DNA of 64,000 nucleotides from Ruegeria_B marisflavi (GCF_025673445.1 NZ_JAOVQN010000008.1:1-64000), one strand, 5' to 3'. Shown: positions 18,639 through 28,321, counted from the first letter of the stretch. Made by a program: numbers and translations. The notes: generated by a model from the sequence alone, not told the origin.

Positions 18639-18658
18639 CCTGTTGCGCGCGCAACAGG
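18639..18658. promoter_or_regulatory. Perfect 20-bp palindrome upstream of the sox operon
   Basis: Arms CCTGTTGCGC and GCGCAACAGG meet without a spacer, 67 bases beyond the barrel-protein stop and about 160 bases before soxB. There is no T run, so it is not a good terminator; an operator for the sox operon is possible. The rest of the 245-base spacer holds only a small hairpin (GTCGC-GAGA-GCGAC at about 18687-18700). Confidence 0.45.
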
Positions 18659-18817
18659 GTATGACCCCCGTTGAAAGAACAGTAAATGTGCGCCCGTCGC
18701 GAGAGCGACACCAATAGTCGCGCATGGGACATTCGTTGTCGATTACGGCCAACTGAATGGCGGGTTGGATGATAGTCGTTAAAGCAGCGGGCAGGTGCCC
18801 GGAAAGGGGAGACAGGG

Positions 18818-20071
18818 ATGCGTTTTTCGGGCCTGCGCGTGTTGAAGGAAGGATTTACCGGCAACAAGGGATGGCGGCCACATTGGCGCGACCCCGAACC
18901 GAAACCCGAATATGACATCGTGATCATCGGCGGCGGCGGCCACGGGTTGAGCACCGCATACTATCTGGCGCGCGACCACGGGCTGAAGAACATCGCGGTG
19001 CTCGAGCGCGGCTATATCGGTGGCGGCAACATTGGCCGGAACACGACCATCGTGCGCGCCAACTATTTCCTGCAAGGCAATTCCGAGTTCTATTCTCATT
19101 CCCTGAAACTGTGGGAGGGGCTAGAAGAGGACCTTAACTACAATGTGATGCATTCGCAGCGCGGCATCATCAACTTGTTCCACTCTGACGGGCAGCGCGA
19201 TGCGGCGGCGCGGCGTGGCAACATGATGATCAGCCAGGGCGATGACGCGATCCTGTTGGGCCGCGAAGAACTGCGCAAGATGGTGCCCTACCTCAATTTC
19301 GACGACCTGCGGTTTCCCTTGTATGGCGGCCTTTATCACCCGCGCGGCGGCACCGCGCGGCATGACGCGGTCGCCTGGGGCTATGCCCGCGGGGCCGACC
19401 AGCGCGGCGTGGACTTGATCCAGAACTGCGAGGTCACGGGCATCGACATCGAGAACGGCAAGGTCAAGGGCGTGCAGACCGTGCGCGGTCCGATCCGCGC
19501 CAAGAAGGTGGCGATGGTGGCGGCTGGCCGGTCCAGCCAGGTGGCGGCGATGGCAGGCATGCGCCTGCCGATCGAAAGCCATATCCTCCAGGCTTTTGTC
19601 ACCGAGGGGCTGAAGCCGGTGATCGACAATGTGATCACCTTTGGTATGGGGCATTTCTATATCAGCCAATCCGACAAGGGCGGGCTGGTCTTTGGTGGCG
19701 ATCTGGATTTTTACGCCTCATATGCGGCACGCGGCAACCTGCCGACAGTTGAGCACGTGATGGAGGCGGGCATGGCGCTGATGCCGATGATCGGCAAGGC
19801 CAAGGTGTTGCGCAGCTGGGGCGGGATCATGGACATGTCGCCCGATGGCTCGCCCATCATCGACAAGACGCATATCGACGGGCTTTATGTGAACTGCGGC
19901 TGGAACTACGGCGGGTTCAAGGCAGTTCCGGGCTCGGGCAGCGTGTTTGCGCATCTGATTGCGACGGGGAACTATCACCCGGCCTCGACCCGGCACAGGC
20001 TCGACCGGTTCCGCACCGGGCGCGGTATCATCGACGAAGAGGGCAAAGGCTCTCAACACAACCTGCACTGA
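18818..20071 (+). CDS. soxB: Sarcosine oxidase subunit beta
   Basis: The beta subunit of heterotetrameric sarcosine oxidase carries the covalent FMN and FAD site where sarcosine is oxidised to glycine. The 417 residues show the FAD motif IIGGGGHGLSTAYYLA at about 35-50 and the family sequence GGNIGRNTTIVRANYF, with the His-region GMGHFYISQSDKGGLVFGG. An AGGGGAGA site precedes ATG 18818. It is the first gene of soxBDAG, the end of the glycine betaine to glycine route. Confidence 0.97.
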   Translation: MRFSGLRVLKEGFTGNKGWRPHWRDPEPKPEYDIVIIGGGGHGLSTAYYLARDHGLKNIAVLERGYIGGGNIGRNTTIVRANYFLQGNSEFYSHSLKLWEGLEEDLNYNVMHSQRGIINLFHSDGQRDAAARRGNMMISQGDDAILLGREELRKMVPYLNFDDLRFPLYGGLYHPRGGTARHDAVAWGYARGADQRGVDLIQNCEVTGIDIENGKVKGVQTVRGPIRAKKVAMVAAGRSSQVAAMAGMRLPIESHILQAFVTEGLKPVIDNVITFGMGHFYISQSDKGGLVFGGDLDFYASYAARGNLPTVEHVMEAGMALMPMIGKAKVLRSWGGIMDMSPDGSPIIDKTHIDGLYVNCGWNYGGFKAVPGSGSVFAHLIATGNYHPASTRHRLDRFRTGRGIIDEEGKGSQHNLH

Positions 20072-20087
20072 GAGTGAAGGGGTTGGC

Positions 20088-20129
20088 ATGAGTATTTCTG
20101 GCGAAATGAAGATGAGGGCGCGGTCATGA
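20088..20129 (+). other. 13-codon open frame coupling soxB to soxD (uncertain)
   Basis: ATG 20088 follows a GGGG-rich site and reads 13 codons to a TGA that overlaps the soxD ATG (ATGA at 20126-20129). It fills almost the whole soxB-soxD gap, so it may act as a small coupling frame for soxD translation. It may also be chance. Confidence 0.25.
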
Positions 20130-20389
20130 GGATCACCTGTCCGCATTGCGGCGAGCGGGATCACCGCGAATTCTATTACAAGGGTCATGCGCTGGCGCTG
20201 GATCGACCGGCGGCGGATGCGGGCGAGGCTGCCTGGGACGACTACGTGCACCTGCGAGAGAACCCGGCCGGGGTGACCCGCGACCTGTGGTATCACGAGG
20301 GCGGCTGCGGCGCCTGGGTCGTGGTCACACGCAGCACACTGACGCATGAGGTGCTGGGCACCGAACCAGCATCGGAGGCGCGGGCATGA
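20126..20389 (+). CDS. soxD: Sarcosine oxidase subunit delta
   Basis: The 87-residue zinc-binding subunit. The expected ligands are present: Cys5 and Cys8 (CPHC), His57 and Cys61 (YHEGGCGAW). The stop overlaps the soxA start by 4 bases (ATGA), so the subunits are made in step. Confidence 0.96.
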   Translation: MRITCPHCGERDHREFYYKGHALALDRPAADAGEAAWDDYVHLRENPAGVTRDLWYHEGGCGAWVVVTRSTLTHEVLGTEPASEARA

Positions 20390-23319
20390 GGATCGAGGGC
20401 AAGGGGCTGATCGCGCGCGATCACCGGGTGTCTTTCACCTTTGACGGGGTGCGCTATTCGGGGTTCGAGGGCGATACGCTGGCCTCGGCGCTGTTGGCCA
20501 ATGACGTGCGACTGGTGGCACGCTCGTTCAAGTATCACCGGCCGCGCGGCATCCTGACCGCCGGCAGCGAGGAGCCGAACGCGCTGGTGACCATCGGGTC
20601 GGGCGGGCGGCAGGACCCCAATGTGCGGGCGACCGTGCAGGAGCTTTACGACGGGTTGGAGGCGCGCAGCCAGAACCGCTGGCCGTCGCTCGATTTCGAC
20701 CTGTTGTCGGTCAACAATCTGGCGGCGCCCTTTTTTGGCGCAGGGTTCTACTACAAGACTTTCATGTGGCCGCGCGCCTTCTGGGAGAAGCTTTACGAGC
20801 CGATGATCCGCAAGGCCGCTGGCCTGGGGGCGCTGTCGGGGCAGGACAACGGCGACCGCTATGAGCGCGCCTTTGCCTTTTGCGATCTTTTGGTGATCGG
20901 GGCGGGGCCTGCGGGGCTGATGGCGGCGCTGGTCGCGGGTCGGGCGGGCGCGGATGTAATCCTGGCCGACGAGGACGCGCGGATGGGCGGGCGTCTCTTG
21001 GCGGAAACCTATGAGGTCGACGGCAAGCCGGGCAACGTCTGGGTCGAGGAAGTGTTGGCCGAACTGCGCGCAATGGACAATGTGCGACTGATGACGCGGA
21101 CCACCGTGGCGGGCGCCTATGACCATGGCACCTTTGCCGCGCTGGAGCGGGTGTCGCACCACCGCGCCGACCGGGGCGCGGGCGCGCCGCTTGAATGCTA
21201 TTGGCGGATCGTGGCCAGGCGCAGCGTGCTGGCGGCTGGCGCGCTGGAGCGACCCGTAGCCTTTCGTGACAATGACCGTCCGGGGATCATGACCGCGGGC
21301 GCGGTGCGCGCCTATCTCAACCGCTGGGGCGTGGCGCCGGGCAAGGCCGTCACCGTGTTTGGCAACAATGATGATGCCCATCGCACCGTGCGCGACCTGA
21401 TGGCCGCAGGCGTGCATGTGGCGGCGCTGATCGACAGCCGCCACGACGCGCCCGAGGTCGATGGCGTACACATGATCCGGGGCGGCCAGGTCTGTGGCAG
21501 CATGGGCGGTCGCGGGTTGGAGGCGATTACCGTGCGCCGCACCAGTGGCGGAGAACGTATTCAGACCGATTGCCTGGCGATGTCGGGCGGCTGGAACCCC
21601 AGCGTGCACCTGACCTGCCACATGAACGGGCGGCCGGAATGGCGGCGCGACATCGCGTCCTTTGTTCCGGTGCCGGGGGCTGTTCCAGACCTGCGCTCGG
21701 CGGGGGCCTGTAATGGCGCGTTTTCGACCGCGGCCTGCCTGCGCGAAGGCATCGCCATGGCCGCCGCGGCGCTGGAAGACCTGGGCATGAAGGTGCCGGA
21801 GGTCGCACTGCCCGATGCCGAGGATACGCCTTATGCGCTGGAGCCGCTCTGGGCGGTGCCGGGCAAGGGGCGGGCCTGGCTCGATTTCCAGAACGATGTC
21901 ACGGTCAAGGACGTGAAGCAGGCAGCGGTCGAGAACTTCCGCTCGGTCGAACATATGAAGCGCTACACCACGCAAGGCATGGCGACCGACCAGGGCAAGA
22001 ACTCGAACGTGGCCGCGCTGGCCGTTCTGGCCGATGCCACCGGGCGCGGTATCCCCGAAACCGGCACCACCACCTTTCGCCCGCCCTATAGCCCGATTGC
22101 CATCGCGGCGCTGGGCGCCGGGGCCGAGGGCAAGGGATTCCAGCCGCAACGCTTCACCACCTCCCACAAGGCAACGGTGGCGCGGGGCGCACCGATGATC
22201 GAGGCGGGGCTGTGGTATCGCCCCAGCTATTTCCCCAAGCCCGGCGAAACCGACTGGCGGCAAAGCTGCGACCGCGAGGTGGGCTATGTGCGCAACACGG
22301 TAGGGGTGGCCGATGTCTCGACACTCGGCAAGATCGACATCCAGGGGGCGGATGCGGCGAAACTCTTGGATTTCGCCTATACCAACATGTTCTCGACGCT
22401 GAAAGTAGGCAGGGTCCGCTATGGTCTGATGCTGCGTGAGGATGGTCATGTGATGGATGACGGCACCACTGCAAGGCTGGGCGAGGACCATTACGTGATG
22501 ACCACGACCACCGCCGCGGCCGGCGAAGTGATGAAGCATCTGGAGTTCGTCACTCAAGGTCTCCACCCGGAATGGGATGCGTCACTGACCTCGGTGACCG
22601 AGCAATGGGCGCAGTTCGCAGTGGCCGGTCCCAAGGCGCAAGAGGTGTTGAACGGGGTGCTGGATACGCCGTTTGATCCCACGGACTGGCCATTCATGTC
22701 CTGCGGCGCGGTCTCGGTTCTGGGGGTTGCGGCCCGGCTGTTCCGGATCTCTTTCTCGGGCGAGCAGGGTTACGAGGTCGCGGTGCCCGCGCGCTATGGC
22801 GCCAGCCTGTTCGATATCCTGGTCAAACAGGCCGAGGCGCTGGGCGGCGGACCCTACGGTATGGAGGCGCTCAACGTCCTGCGGATCGAGAAAGGGTTCA
22901 TCACCCATTCCGAAATCCACGGGCGCACCACCGCCTATGACATCGGCATGGGCGGCATGGTCTCGGCCAAGAAGGACTGCATCGGCAAGACCATGTCGCA
23001 GCGTCCGGGGATGGAAGAGCCGGGGCGCGAGCGTCTGGTCGGGCTGAAGCCGGTTGGACGCGACGGGCGCTTGCTGGCAGGCGCGCATATCTACCGCGAA
23101 GAAGCAGAGCCGAAACGGATCAACGATCAGGGCTACATAACCTCGGTCTGCCATTCGCCGACGCTGGGCCACATGATCGGGCTCGCCTTCCTAGCCGACG
23201 GCCCCGCGCGGTATGGAGAGATCGTCAAGATGGTCGACGGGTTGCGAGGGGTGACGACCCTTTGCGAAATTGTGAACCCGGTCTTCTTTGACGCAGACGG
23301 AGGGCGGATGCGTGGATAA
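20386..23319 (+). CDS. soxA: Sarcosine oxidase subunit alpha
   Basis: A 977-residue subunit binding NAD+ and tetrahydrofolate. The N-terminal part resembles a 2Fe-2S-type fold without cluster cysteines (about 1-100), followed by a nucleotide-binding domain with VIGAGPAGLMAALVAGRAGADV near 170-192. The C-terminal 380 residues are a GcvT-like folate-binding aminomethyltransferase domain (VADVSTLGKIDIQGADAAKLLD onward). It captures the formaldehyde unit as 5,10-methylene-tetrahydrofolate. Length and layout are standard. Confidence 0.97.
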   Translation: MRIEGKGLIARDHRVSFTFDGVRYSGFEGDTLASALLANDVRLVARSFKYHRPRGILTAGSEEPNALVTIGSGGRQDPNVRATVQELYDGLEARSQNRWPSLDFDLLSVNNLAAPFFGAGFYYKTFMWPRAFWEKLYEPMIRKAAGLGALSGQDNGDRYERAFAFCDLLVIGAGPAGLMAALVAGRAGADVILADEDARMGGRLLAETYEVDGKPGNVWVEEVLAELRAMDNVRLMTRTTVAGAYDHGTFAALERVSHHRADRGAGAPLECYWRIVARRSVLAAGALERPVAFRDNDRPGIMTAGAVRAYLNRWGVAPGKAVTVFGNNDDAHRTVRDLMAAGVHVAALIDSRHDAPEVDGVHMIRGGQVCGSMGGRGLEAITVRRTSGGERIQTDCLAMSGGWNPSVHLTCHMNGRPEWRRDIASFVPVPGAVPDLRSAGACNGAFSTAACLREGIAMAAAALEDLGMKVPEVALPDAEDTPYALEPLWAVPGKGRAWLDFQNDVTVKDVKQAAVENFRSVEHMKRYTTQGMATDQGKNSNVAALAVLADATGRGIPETGTTTFRPPYSPIAIAALGAGAEGKGFQPQRFTTSHKATVARGAPMIEAGLWYRPSYFPKPGETDWRQSCDREVGYVRNTVGVADVSTLGKIDIQGADAAKLLDFAYTNMFSTLKVGRVRYGLMLREDGHVMDDGTTARLGEDHYVMTTTTAAAGEVMKHLEFVTQGLHPEWDASLTSVTEQWAQFAVAGPKAQEVLNGVLDTPFDPTDWPFMSCGAVSVLGVAARLFRISFSGEQGYEVAVPARYGASLFDILVKQAEALGGGPYGMEALNVLRIEKGFITHSEIHGRTTAYDIGMGGMVSAKKDCIGKTMSQRPGMEEPGRERLVGLKPVGRDGRLLAGAHIYREEAEPKRINDQGYITSVCHSPTLGHMIGLAFLADGPARYGEIVKMVDGLRGVTTLCEIVNPVFFDADGGRMRG

Positions 23320-23857
23320 TTTGGTTGCGAAATCGCCCTGTGCGGGGCTGTTGCCGCTGACAGTTGGCCGGGTCACCGCCACCGAGGTGGACGCGGGCGC
23401 GATGACGATGCTGTCGCCGCGCAAGGGCCGGGCCGATGCCTTGAACAAGGCGATGCAGGCCGCGCATGGACTGGGCTATCCAGCACCGAACAGCGCCGGG
23501 GTATCGGGTGACGTCCGGGCGATATGGTTCGGTCATTCCAGCGCCATGCTGGTCGGGGCGGTCCCGGACGAAGGATTGAGCCAGAACGCGGCCTTGGTCG
23601 ATCAGTCCGATGCCTGGGTGGTTGTGCGCCTCGAAGGGGCAGGGACCGAGGACGTGCTGGCCCGTCTCGTTCCGGTCGATCTCCGGCTGGTGTCCTTCCC
23701 GGTGGGCGCCACCGCGCGCAGCAAGATCGGGCATATGTCCGGCTCGGTCACGCGGGTCGGCGAAGATGCCTATTGGCTGATGGTTTTCCGCTCAATGGCC
23801 GAAACGCTGGTGCATGATCTCAAATCGGCCATGGAAGCGGTCGCGGCACGGGGTTAA
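23312..23857 (+). CDS. soxG: Sarcosine oxidase subunit gamma
   Basis: The 181-residue gamma subunit completes the heterotetramer. GTG 23312 was chosen because GGAGGGCGG lies 5-13 bases upstream; it overlaps the end of soxA by 8 bases. An in-frame TTG at 23288 would add 8 residues but lacks a site. The sequence has the family's C-terminal segment HMSGSVTRVGEDAYWLMVFRSMAETLVHDL. No folate-cycle genes follow, unlike in some sox operons. Confidence 0.93.
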   Translation: MDNLVAKSPCAGLLPLTVGRVTATEVDAGAMTMLSPRKGRADALNKAMQAAHGLGYPAPNSAGVSGDVRAIWFGHSSAMLVGAVPDEGLSQNAALVDQSDAWVVVRLEGAGTEDVLARLVPVDLRLVSFPVGATARSKIGHMSGSVTRVGEDAYWLMVFRSMAETLVHDLKSAMEAVAARG

Positions 23858-23892
23858 ACTCGGTCGACCAATTCGAATCCGGGAGATCACCG

Positions 23893-24189
23893 ATGTATCG
23901 CTATGCCCTTGTTGCCGCTCTCGCAGCCTCGCCGCTGGCGGCGGCCGAGACAAAGCAGCAGAGCTGCCAGTACCAGGCCGACGTGGTGGCGTCGATCCAG
24001 CAGGCGCGGCTTGACCGGGTCAAGGAACGGGATGTGCCCGCTGCCGTGGCTGCGACCAACCCGACCTGGCCTGCGAGCTACAACAATGCCATCCCGCTGA
24101 TCGCGCCATGGGTCTATCAGCAGAAGATGGGCGATATCCGTAACAAGGACCTGTCGGCGGCCTGGCTGGAACTCTGTCTCAAGCAGTAG
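23893..24189 (+). CDS. Small exported protein of unknown function
   Basis: A 98-residue protein with a signal peptide (MYRYALVAALAASPLAAAE) and a mature part holding two Cys (about residues 25 and 95) that could form a disulfide. An internal PTWPASYNNAIPLIAPWVYQQK segment suggests a small folded periplasmic domain. I do not recognise the family. It follows soxG by 35 bases with a GGGAG site and may be read through from that operon. Confidence 0.7.
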   Translation: MYRYALVAALAASPLAAAETKQQSCQYQADVVASIQQARLDRVKERDVPAAVAATNPTWPASYNNAIPLIAPWVYQQKMGDIRNKDLSAAWLELCLKQ

Positions 24190-24271
24190 GCCCGCGCCAA
24201 CAAGGCTCTTCGCTGTGGATAAGGCGCGCCGCCCGCTTGGCGCGCCGCTCTGTTTCTGCCATCCTGCCCCC

Positions 24272-26221
24272 ATGTCACTACCCCCCGGATTTCTGGACGA
24301 GCTGCGCAGCCGCCTGAGCCTGACCCAGGTTGTCGGGCGAAAGGTCATGTGGGACATGCGCAAGTCGAACCAGGGCAAGGGGGATATGTGGGCGCCGTGC
24401 CCGTTCCACCATGAAAAGACCGCCTCGTTCCATGTGGATGACCGCAAGGGATTCTATTACTGCTTTGGCTGCCATGCCAAGGGCGACGCGCTGAAGTTCG
24501 TGCAGGAGACCGAGAATGTCGGTTTCATGGAGGCGGTCGAGATTCTGGCGCGCGAGGCGGGCATGCCGATGCCCGCGCGCGATCCCAAGGCGCAGGAGAA
24601 GCAGGACCACCGCAGCCAGCTGGCCGAGGTGATGGAGCAGGCGGCGCAGTTCTTCCGTTTGAACCTCAATGCGGGCGGTGGCGGTGCTGCGCGCGACTAC
24701 CTGACCCGGCGGGGCCTTGGCGCGCAGGCGCTGGAACGCTGGGAGATCGGATTTGCCCCTGATGGCTGGCAGGGCTTGTGGGACCATCTGCGCGGCAAGG
24801 GGGTGGGCGAGGATCTGATCGTCGGCGCCGGTCTGGCCAAGCCCTCGACCAAGGGCGGCAAGCCCTATGACACCTTCCGCAACCGGATCATGTTCCCGAT
24901 TCGGGACGCGCGCGGGCGCTGCATCGCTTTTGGCGGTCGCGCGATGGATCCCAAGGACAATGCCAAGTATCTGAACTCGCCCGAAACGCTGCTCTTCGAC
25001 AAGGGCCGCAGCCTGTTCAACCATGGCCCCGCCCGTACGGCGGCGGGGCAGGGGCAGCCGCTCGTTGTGGCAGAGGGCTATATGGACGTGATCGCGCTCT
25101 CCGAGGCGGGGTTCGGCGCGGTGGTTGCGCCCTTGGGCACGGCGGTGACCCAAGAGCAGCTGCATATGCTGTGGCGCATCGCCGACGAGCCGATCATCGC
25201 GCTTGACGGCGATACTGCTGGCCTGCGCGCGGCGATGCGGGTGATCGACCTCGCCTTGCCGATGCTGGAGGCCGGAAAATCGCTGCGCTTTGCGATAATG
25301 CCCGAGGGTAAAGACCCCGACGACGTGATCCGCGCCGATGGATCGGCAGCCATGCAAAGCGTCCTAGATCAGGCCCGGCCCATGGTGCAGCTTCTGTGGC
25401 AACGCGAGACCGAAGGCAGGGTTTTCGATAGCCCCGAGCGCAAGGCCGCTCTGGACAAGAGCTTGCGCGAAAAGATCAAGCTGATCCGCGACCCTTCGAT
25501 CCGGGCGCATTACGGGCAAGAGATCAAGGACCTGCGCTGGCAGTTGTTCCGGCCGCAGCGCACGTCGCGTGCCACGGGCTGGCAAGCCCGTGGCCAAAAG
25601 CGAAACGAAAACGCTCCCGCCAGCCCCAGCGCCCGCAGCTCGTTTCTCGCCTCGACCCAAAATGCGGAAATCCAGCTGCGCGAGGCGGCCATCCTGGCAA
25701 TCGCCATCCTCAACCCGCAGGTCGTGGTGCAGTTCGAGCATCAGTTGGATGAGTTGGAATGCCACGACCCCGATCACGCAATGCTGCGGCAGGTGGTGTT
25801 GCGTCACGCCGTCGACGATCCTGACAACCTCCAGGATCATATTGAGCGGAGTTTGGGGGGGCAGGCCCTTGAAAACCTCCTGAACCTACGCCATGTCGCA
25901 GTCATACCCTGTGTGCACAAACCTGGCGATGCCGAAAAGGCCCGGATGACGCTGGCCGAGGAATTCGCGAAAATCAAGGCGCTCCGGGGGCACGAAGCTG
26001 AAGTCGACGAAGCGCGCGAGGATATTTCCGAGACCGATGACGAGGCGCTGACATACCGTGTGGGCCGGGCCGCAGAAGAGCGCAACCGCGCCAGCCGCAG
26101 CCAGAACGAGGACAAGGCGATCTTCGAAGTGGCTGACAACGGGGCCCGAATCAAACGCGACGAACGCGAGGCTTTTGCCGCCATCATGGCGGGGATCAAC
26201 TTTGACCGGAAACGCCGATAA
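24272..26221 (+). CDS. dnaG: DNA primase
   Basis: The 649-residue primase lays RNA primers for replication. The N-terminal zinc domain has Cys43, His46, Cys64 and Cys67 (CPFHHEK, YYCFGCH). The Toprim core includes VVAEGYMDVIAL and ALDGDTAG near 265-315, followed by a C-terminal helicase-binding region. ATG 24272 gives the usual start MSLPPGFLDELRSRLSL; the frame is open from 24215 but without family sequence. It precedes rpoD as in the classic macromolecular-synthesis cluster, without rpsU. Confidence 0.97.
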   Translation: MSLPPGFLDELRSRLSLTQVVGRKVMWDMRKSNQGKGDMWAPCPFHHEKTASFHVDDRKGFYYCFGCHAKGDALKFVQETENVGFMEAVEILAREAGMPMPARDPKAQEKQDHRSQLAEVMEQAAQFFRLNLNAGGGGAARDYLTRRGLGAQALERWEIGFAPDGWQGLWDHLRGKGVGEDLIVGAGLAKPSTKGGKPYDTFRNRIMFPIRDARGRCIAFGGRAMDPKDNAKYLNSPETLLFDKGRSLFNHGPARTAAGQGQPLVVAEGYMDVIALSEAGFGAVVAPLGTAVTQEQLHMLWRIADEPIIALDGDTAGLRAAMRVIDLALPMLEAGKSLRFAIMPEGKDPDDVIRADGSAAMQSVLDQARPMVQLLWQRETEGRVFDSPERKAALDKSLREKIKLIRDPSIRAHYGQEIKDLRWQLFRPQRTSRATGWQARGQKRNENAPASPSARSSFLASTQNAEIQLREAAILAIAILNPQVVVQFEHQLDELECHDPDHAMLRQVVLRHAVDDPDNLQDHIERSLGGQALENLLNLRHVAVIPCVHKPGDAEKARMTLAEEFAKIKALRGHEAEVDEAREDISETDDEALTYRVGRAAEERNRASRSQNEDKAIFEVADNGARIKRDEREAFAAIMAGINFDRKRR

Positions 26222-26266
26222 GGCGTTTTCCTAAGGAACTGGCAAAATAAAACAGGTAAACGGGTG

Positions 26267-26308
26267 GCCGAATCAATTCTGAGCACTAATGATTCGGCTT
26301 AACGAATC
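26267..26308 (+). promoter_or_regulatory. Alternative hairpins in the rpoD leader
   Basis: GCCGAATCA (26267-26275) pairs perfectly with TGATTCGGC (26290-26298). The same right-hand arm, GATTCG (26291-26296), can instead pair with CGAATC (26303-26308). The two stems exclude each other. They lie 24-65 bases before the rpoD ATG, so they could affect translation or act as overlapping dyad operators. Confidence 0.4.
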
Positions 26309-26331
26309 GCCCATCCCTGCAGGAGCACTGA

Positions 26332-28317
26332 ATGGCCGCCAAGGACACCGCCGAAGACCAGAAGACGGAAGATCAGGAAGACGAAGTCTCGCTCGACATG
26401 AGCCAGGCGCAAGTCAAGAAGATGATCGCCGAGGCCCGCGAACGCGGGTACATCACCTACGATCAGCTGAACCAGGTGCTGCCTCCGGACCAGGTGAATT
26501 CGGAACAGATCGAAGACGTGATGTCGATGCTCAGCGAGATGGGCATCAACATCATCGAAGACGAAGAGGCCGAGGAGGAAGAGCAGAAAGGCTCGACCGA
26601 ACTGGTCGCCACCGAGAGCAACCGCGAGGTCACTCTGGCGGGCGCGCAGACCGAAAAGCTTGACCGCACCGACGACCCGGTGCGCATGTATCTGCGCGAG
26701 ATGGGCTCGGTCGAGCTGCTCAGCCGCGAGGGCGAGATCGCCATCGCCAAGCGGATCGAGGCCGGCCGCAACACGATGATCGCGGGGCTTTGCGAAAGCC
26801 CGCTCACCTTCCAGGCGATCACCATCTGGCATGACGAACTTCTGTCCGAGGACATCCTGCTGCGCGATGTCATCGACCTGGAGGCTACGTTCGGCAATCA
26901 GCTGGACGAAGAAGAGGATGAAGAGCCGGTCGTCGATGCGTCGGCAGTGCAGACCTCGAAACCGCAACGCGACGAGAATCCGGAATATGATGCCGACGGC
27001 AATCCGATCTCGCGCGAGGATGACGACGAAGACGACGAGCAGGCCAACATGTCGCTCGCCGCGATGGAAGCCGCGCTCAAGGACAAGGTACTGACCACGC
27101 TCGAGCGGATTTCGTCCGACTATGCGCAACTGTCCGAGATGCAGGACAGCCGGATTTCGGCGACCCTGAACGAGGACGGTTCGTTTTCGGCCGGGGACGA
27201 AGATACCTATCAGGCGCTGCGCTCGGAAATCGTAAAGCTCGTCAACGAATTGCATCTGCATAACAACCGGATCGAGGCGCTGATCGACCAGCTCTACGGC
27301 ATCAACAAGCGGGTGATGTCGATTGACAGTTCGATGGTCAAGCTGGCCGATCAGGCCCGTATCAACCGCCGCGAGTTCATCGACGCCTATCGCGGGCGCG
27401 AGCTGGACCCGAACTGGCTGGCTGAGATGGCCGAAAAGCCTGGTCGCGGCTGGCAGATGTTCATCGAACGCTCCTCGGACAAGGTTGAGGAACTGCGCGC
27501 GGACATGGCCCAGGTGGGCCAGTATGTGGGTCTGGATATCTCTGAGTTCCGCCGCATCGTGCAACAGGTCCAGAAGGGCGAGAAAGAGGCCCGTCAGGCG
27601 AAAAAGGAAATGGTCGAGGCCAACCTGCGTCTGGTGATCTCGATTGCCAAGAAGTACACGAACCGTGGCTTGCAATTCCTTGATCTCATTCAGGAAGGAA
27701 ATATCGGTCTGATGAAGGCCGTGGACAAGTTCGAGTATCGCCGCGGTTACAAGTTCTCGACCTATGCGACCTGGTGGATCCGTCAGGCAATCACCCGGTC
27801 CATCGCGGATCAGGCACGCACCATCCGTATCCCGGTGCACATGATCGAAACGATCAACAAGCTGGTGCGGACCAGCCGCCAGATGTTGCATGAAATCGGC
27901 CGCGAACCGACGCCCGAGGAACTGGCCGAAAAGCTGCAAATGCCGCTGGAGAAGGTTCGCAAGGTGATGAAGATCGCCAAGGAGCCGATCAGTCTCGAAA
28001 CCCCGATTGGCGACGAGGAAGACAGCCAGTTGGGCGATTTCATCGAGGACAAGAACGCCATTCTGCCGCTGGACAGCGCCATTCAGGAGAACCTGAAAGA
28101 GACCACGACGCGGGTTCTGGCCAGCCTCACCCCGCGCGAGGAACGCGTGCTGCGGATGCGGTTCGGCATCGGCATGAACACGGACCATACGCTGGAAGAG
28201 GTGGGGCAACAGTTCAGCGTGACCCGCGAACGGATCCGCCAGATCGAGGCCAAGGCGCTGAGAAAGCTGAAACATCCCAGCCGCTCGCGCAAGCTGCGCA
28301 GTTTCCTGGACGAATGA
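26332..28317 (+). CDS. rpoD: RNA polymerase primary sigma factor (sigma-70)
   Basis: The 661-residue housekeeping sigma factor. It has region 1.1 at the N-terminus, a long acidic non-conserved insert (about 195-250, many Asp/Glu), region 2 from about 428 (NLRLVISIAKKYTNRGLQFLDLIQEGN, then YATWWIRQAI) and region 4 with TPREERVLRMRFG and VTRERIRQIEAKALRKLKHP near the end. A GGAGC site precedes ATG 26332. A strong terminator follows. Confidence 0.98.
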   Translation: MAAKDTAEDQKTEDQEDEVSLDMSQAQVKKMIAEARERGYITYDQLNQVLPPDQVNSEQIEDVMSMLSEMGINIIEDEEAEEEEQKGSTELVATESNREVTLAGAQTEKLDRTDDPVRMYLREMGSVELLSREGEIAIAKRIEAGRNTMIAGLCESPLTFQAITIWHDELLSEDILLRDVIDLEATFGNQLDEEEDEEPVVDASAVQTSKPQRDENPEYDADGNPISREDDDEDDEQANMSLAAMEAALKDKVLTTLERISSDYAQLSEMQDSRISATLNEDGSFSAGDEDTYQALRSEIVKLVNELHLHNNRIEALIDQLYGINKRVMSIDSSMVKLADQARINRREFIDAYRGRELDPNWLAEMAEKPGRGWQMFIERSSDKVEELRADMAQVGQYVGLDISEFRRIVQQVQKGEKEARQAKKEMVEANLRLVISIAKKYTNRGLQFLDLIQEGNIGLMKAVDKFEYRRGYKFSTYATWWIRQAITRSIADQARTIRIPVHMIETINKLVRTSRQMLHEIGREPTPEELAEKLQMPLEKVRKVMKIAKEPISLETPIGDEEDSQLGDFIEDKNAILPLDSAIQENLKETTTRVLASLTPREERVLRMRFGIGMNTDHTLEEVGQQFSVTRERIRQIEAKALRKLKHPSRSRKLRSFLDE

Positions 28318-28321
28318 ACAG

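Noticed and set aside
20293..22566. A 757-codon open frame on the minus strand across soxA
   Set aside because: It mirrors the codon pattern of soxA in high-GC DNA, is rich in His/Arg/Gly, and has no domain pattern. The plus-strand gene is unambiguous.
26299..28275. A 658-codon open frame opposite rpoD
   Set aside because: It is an antisense shadow of the strongly conserved sigma factor, with no recognisable protein features.
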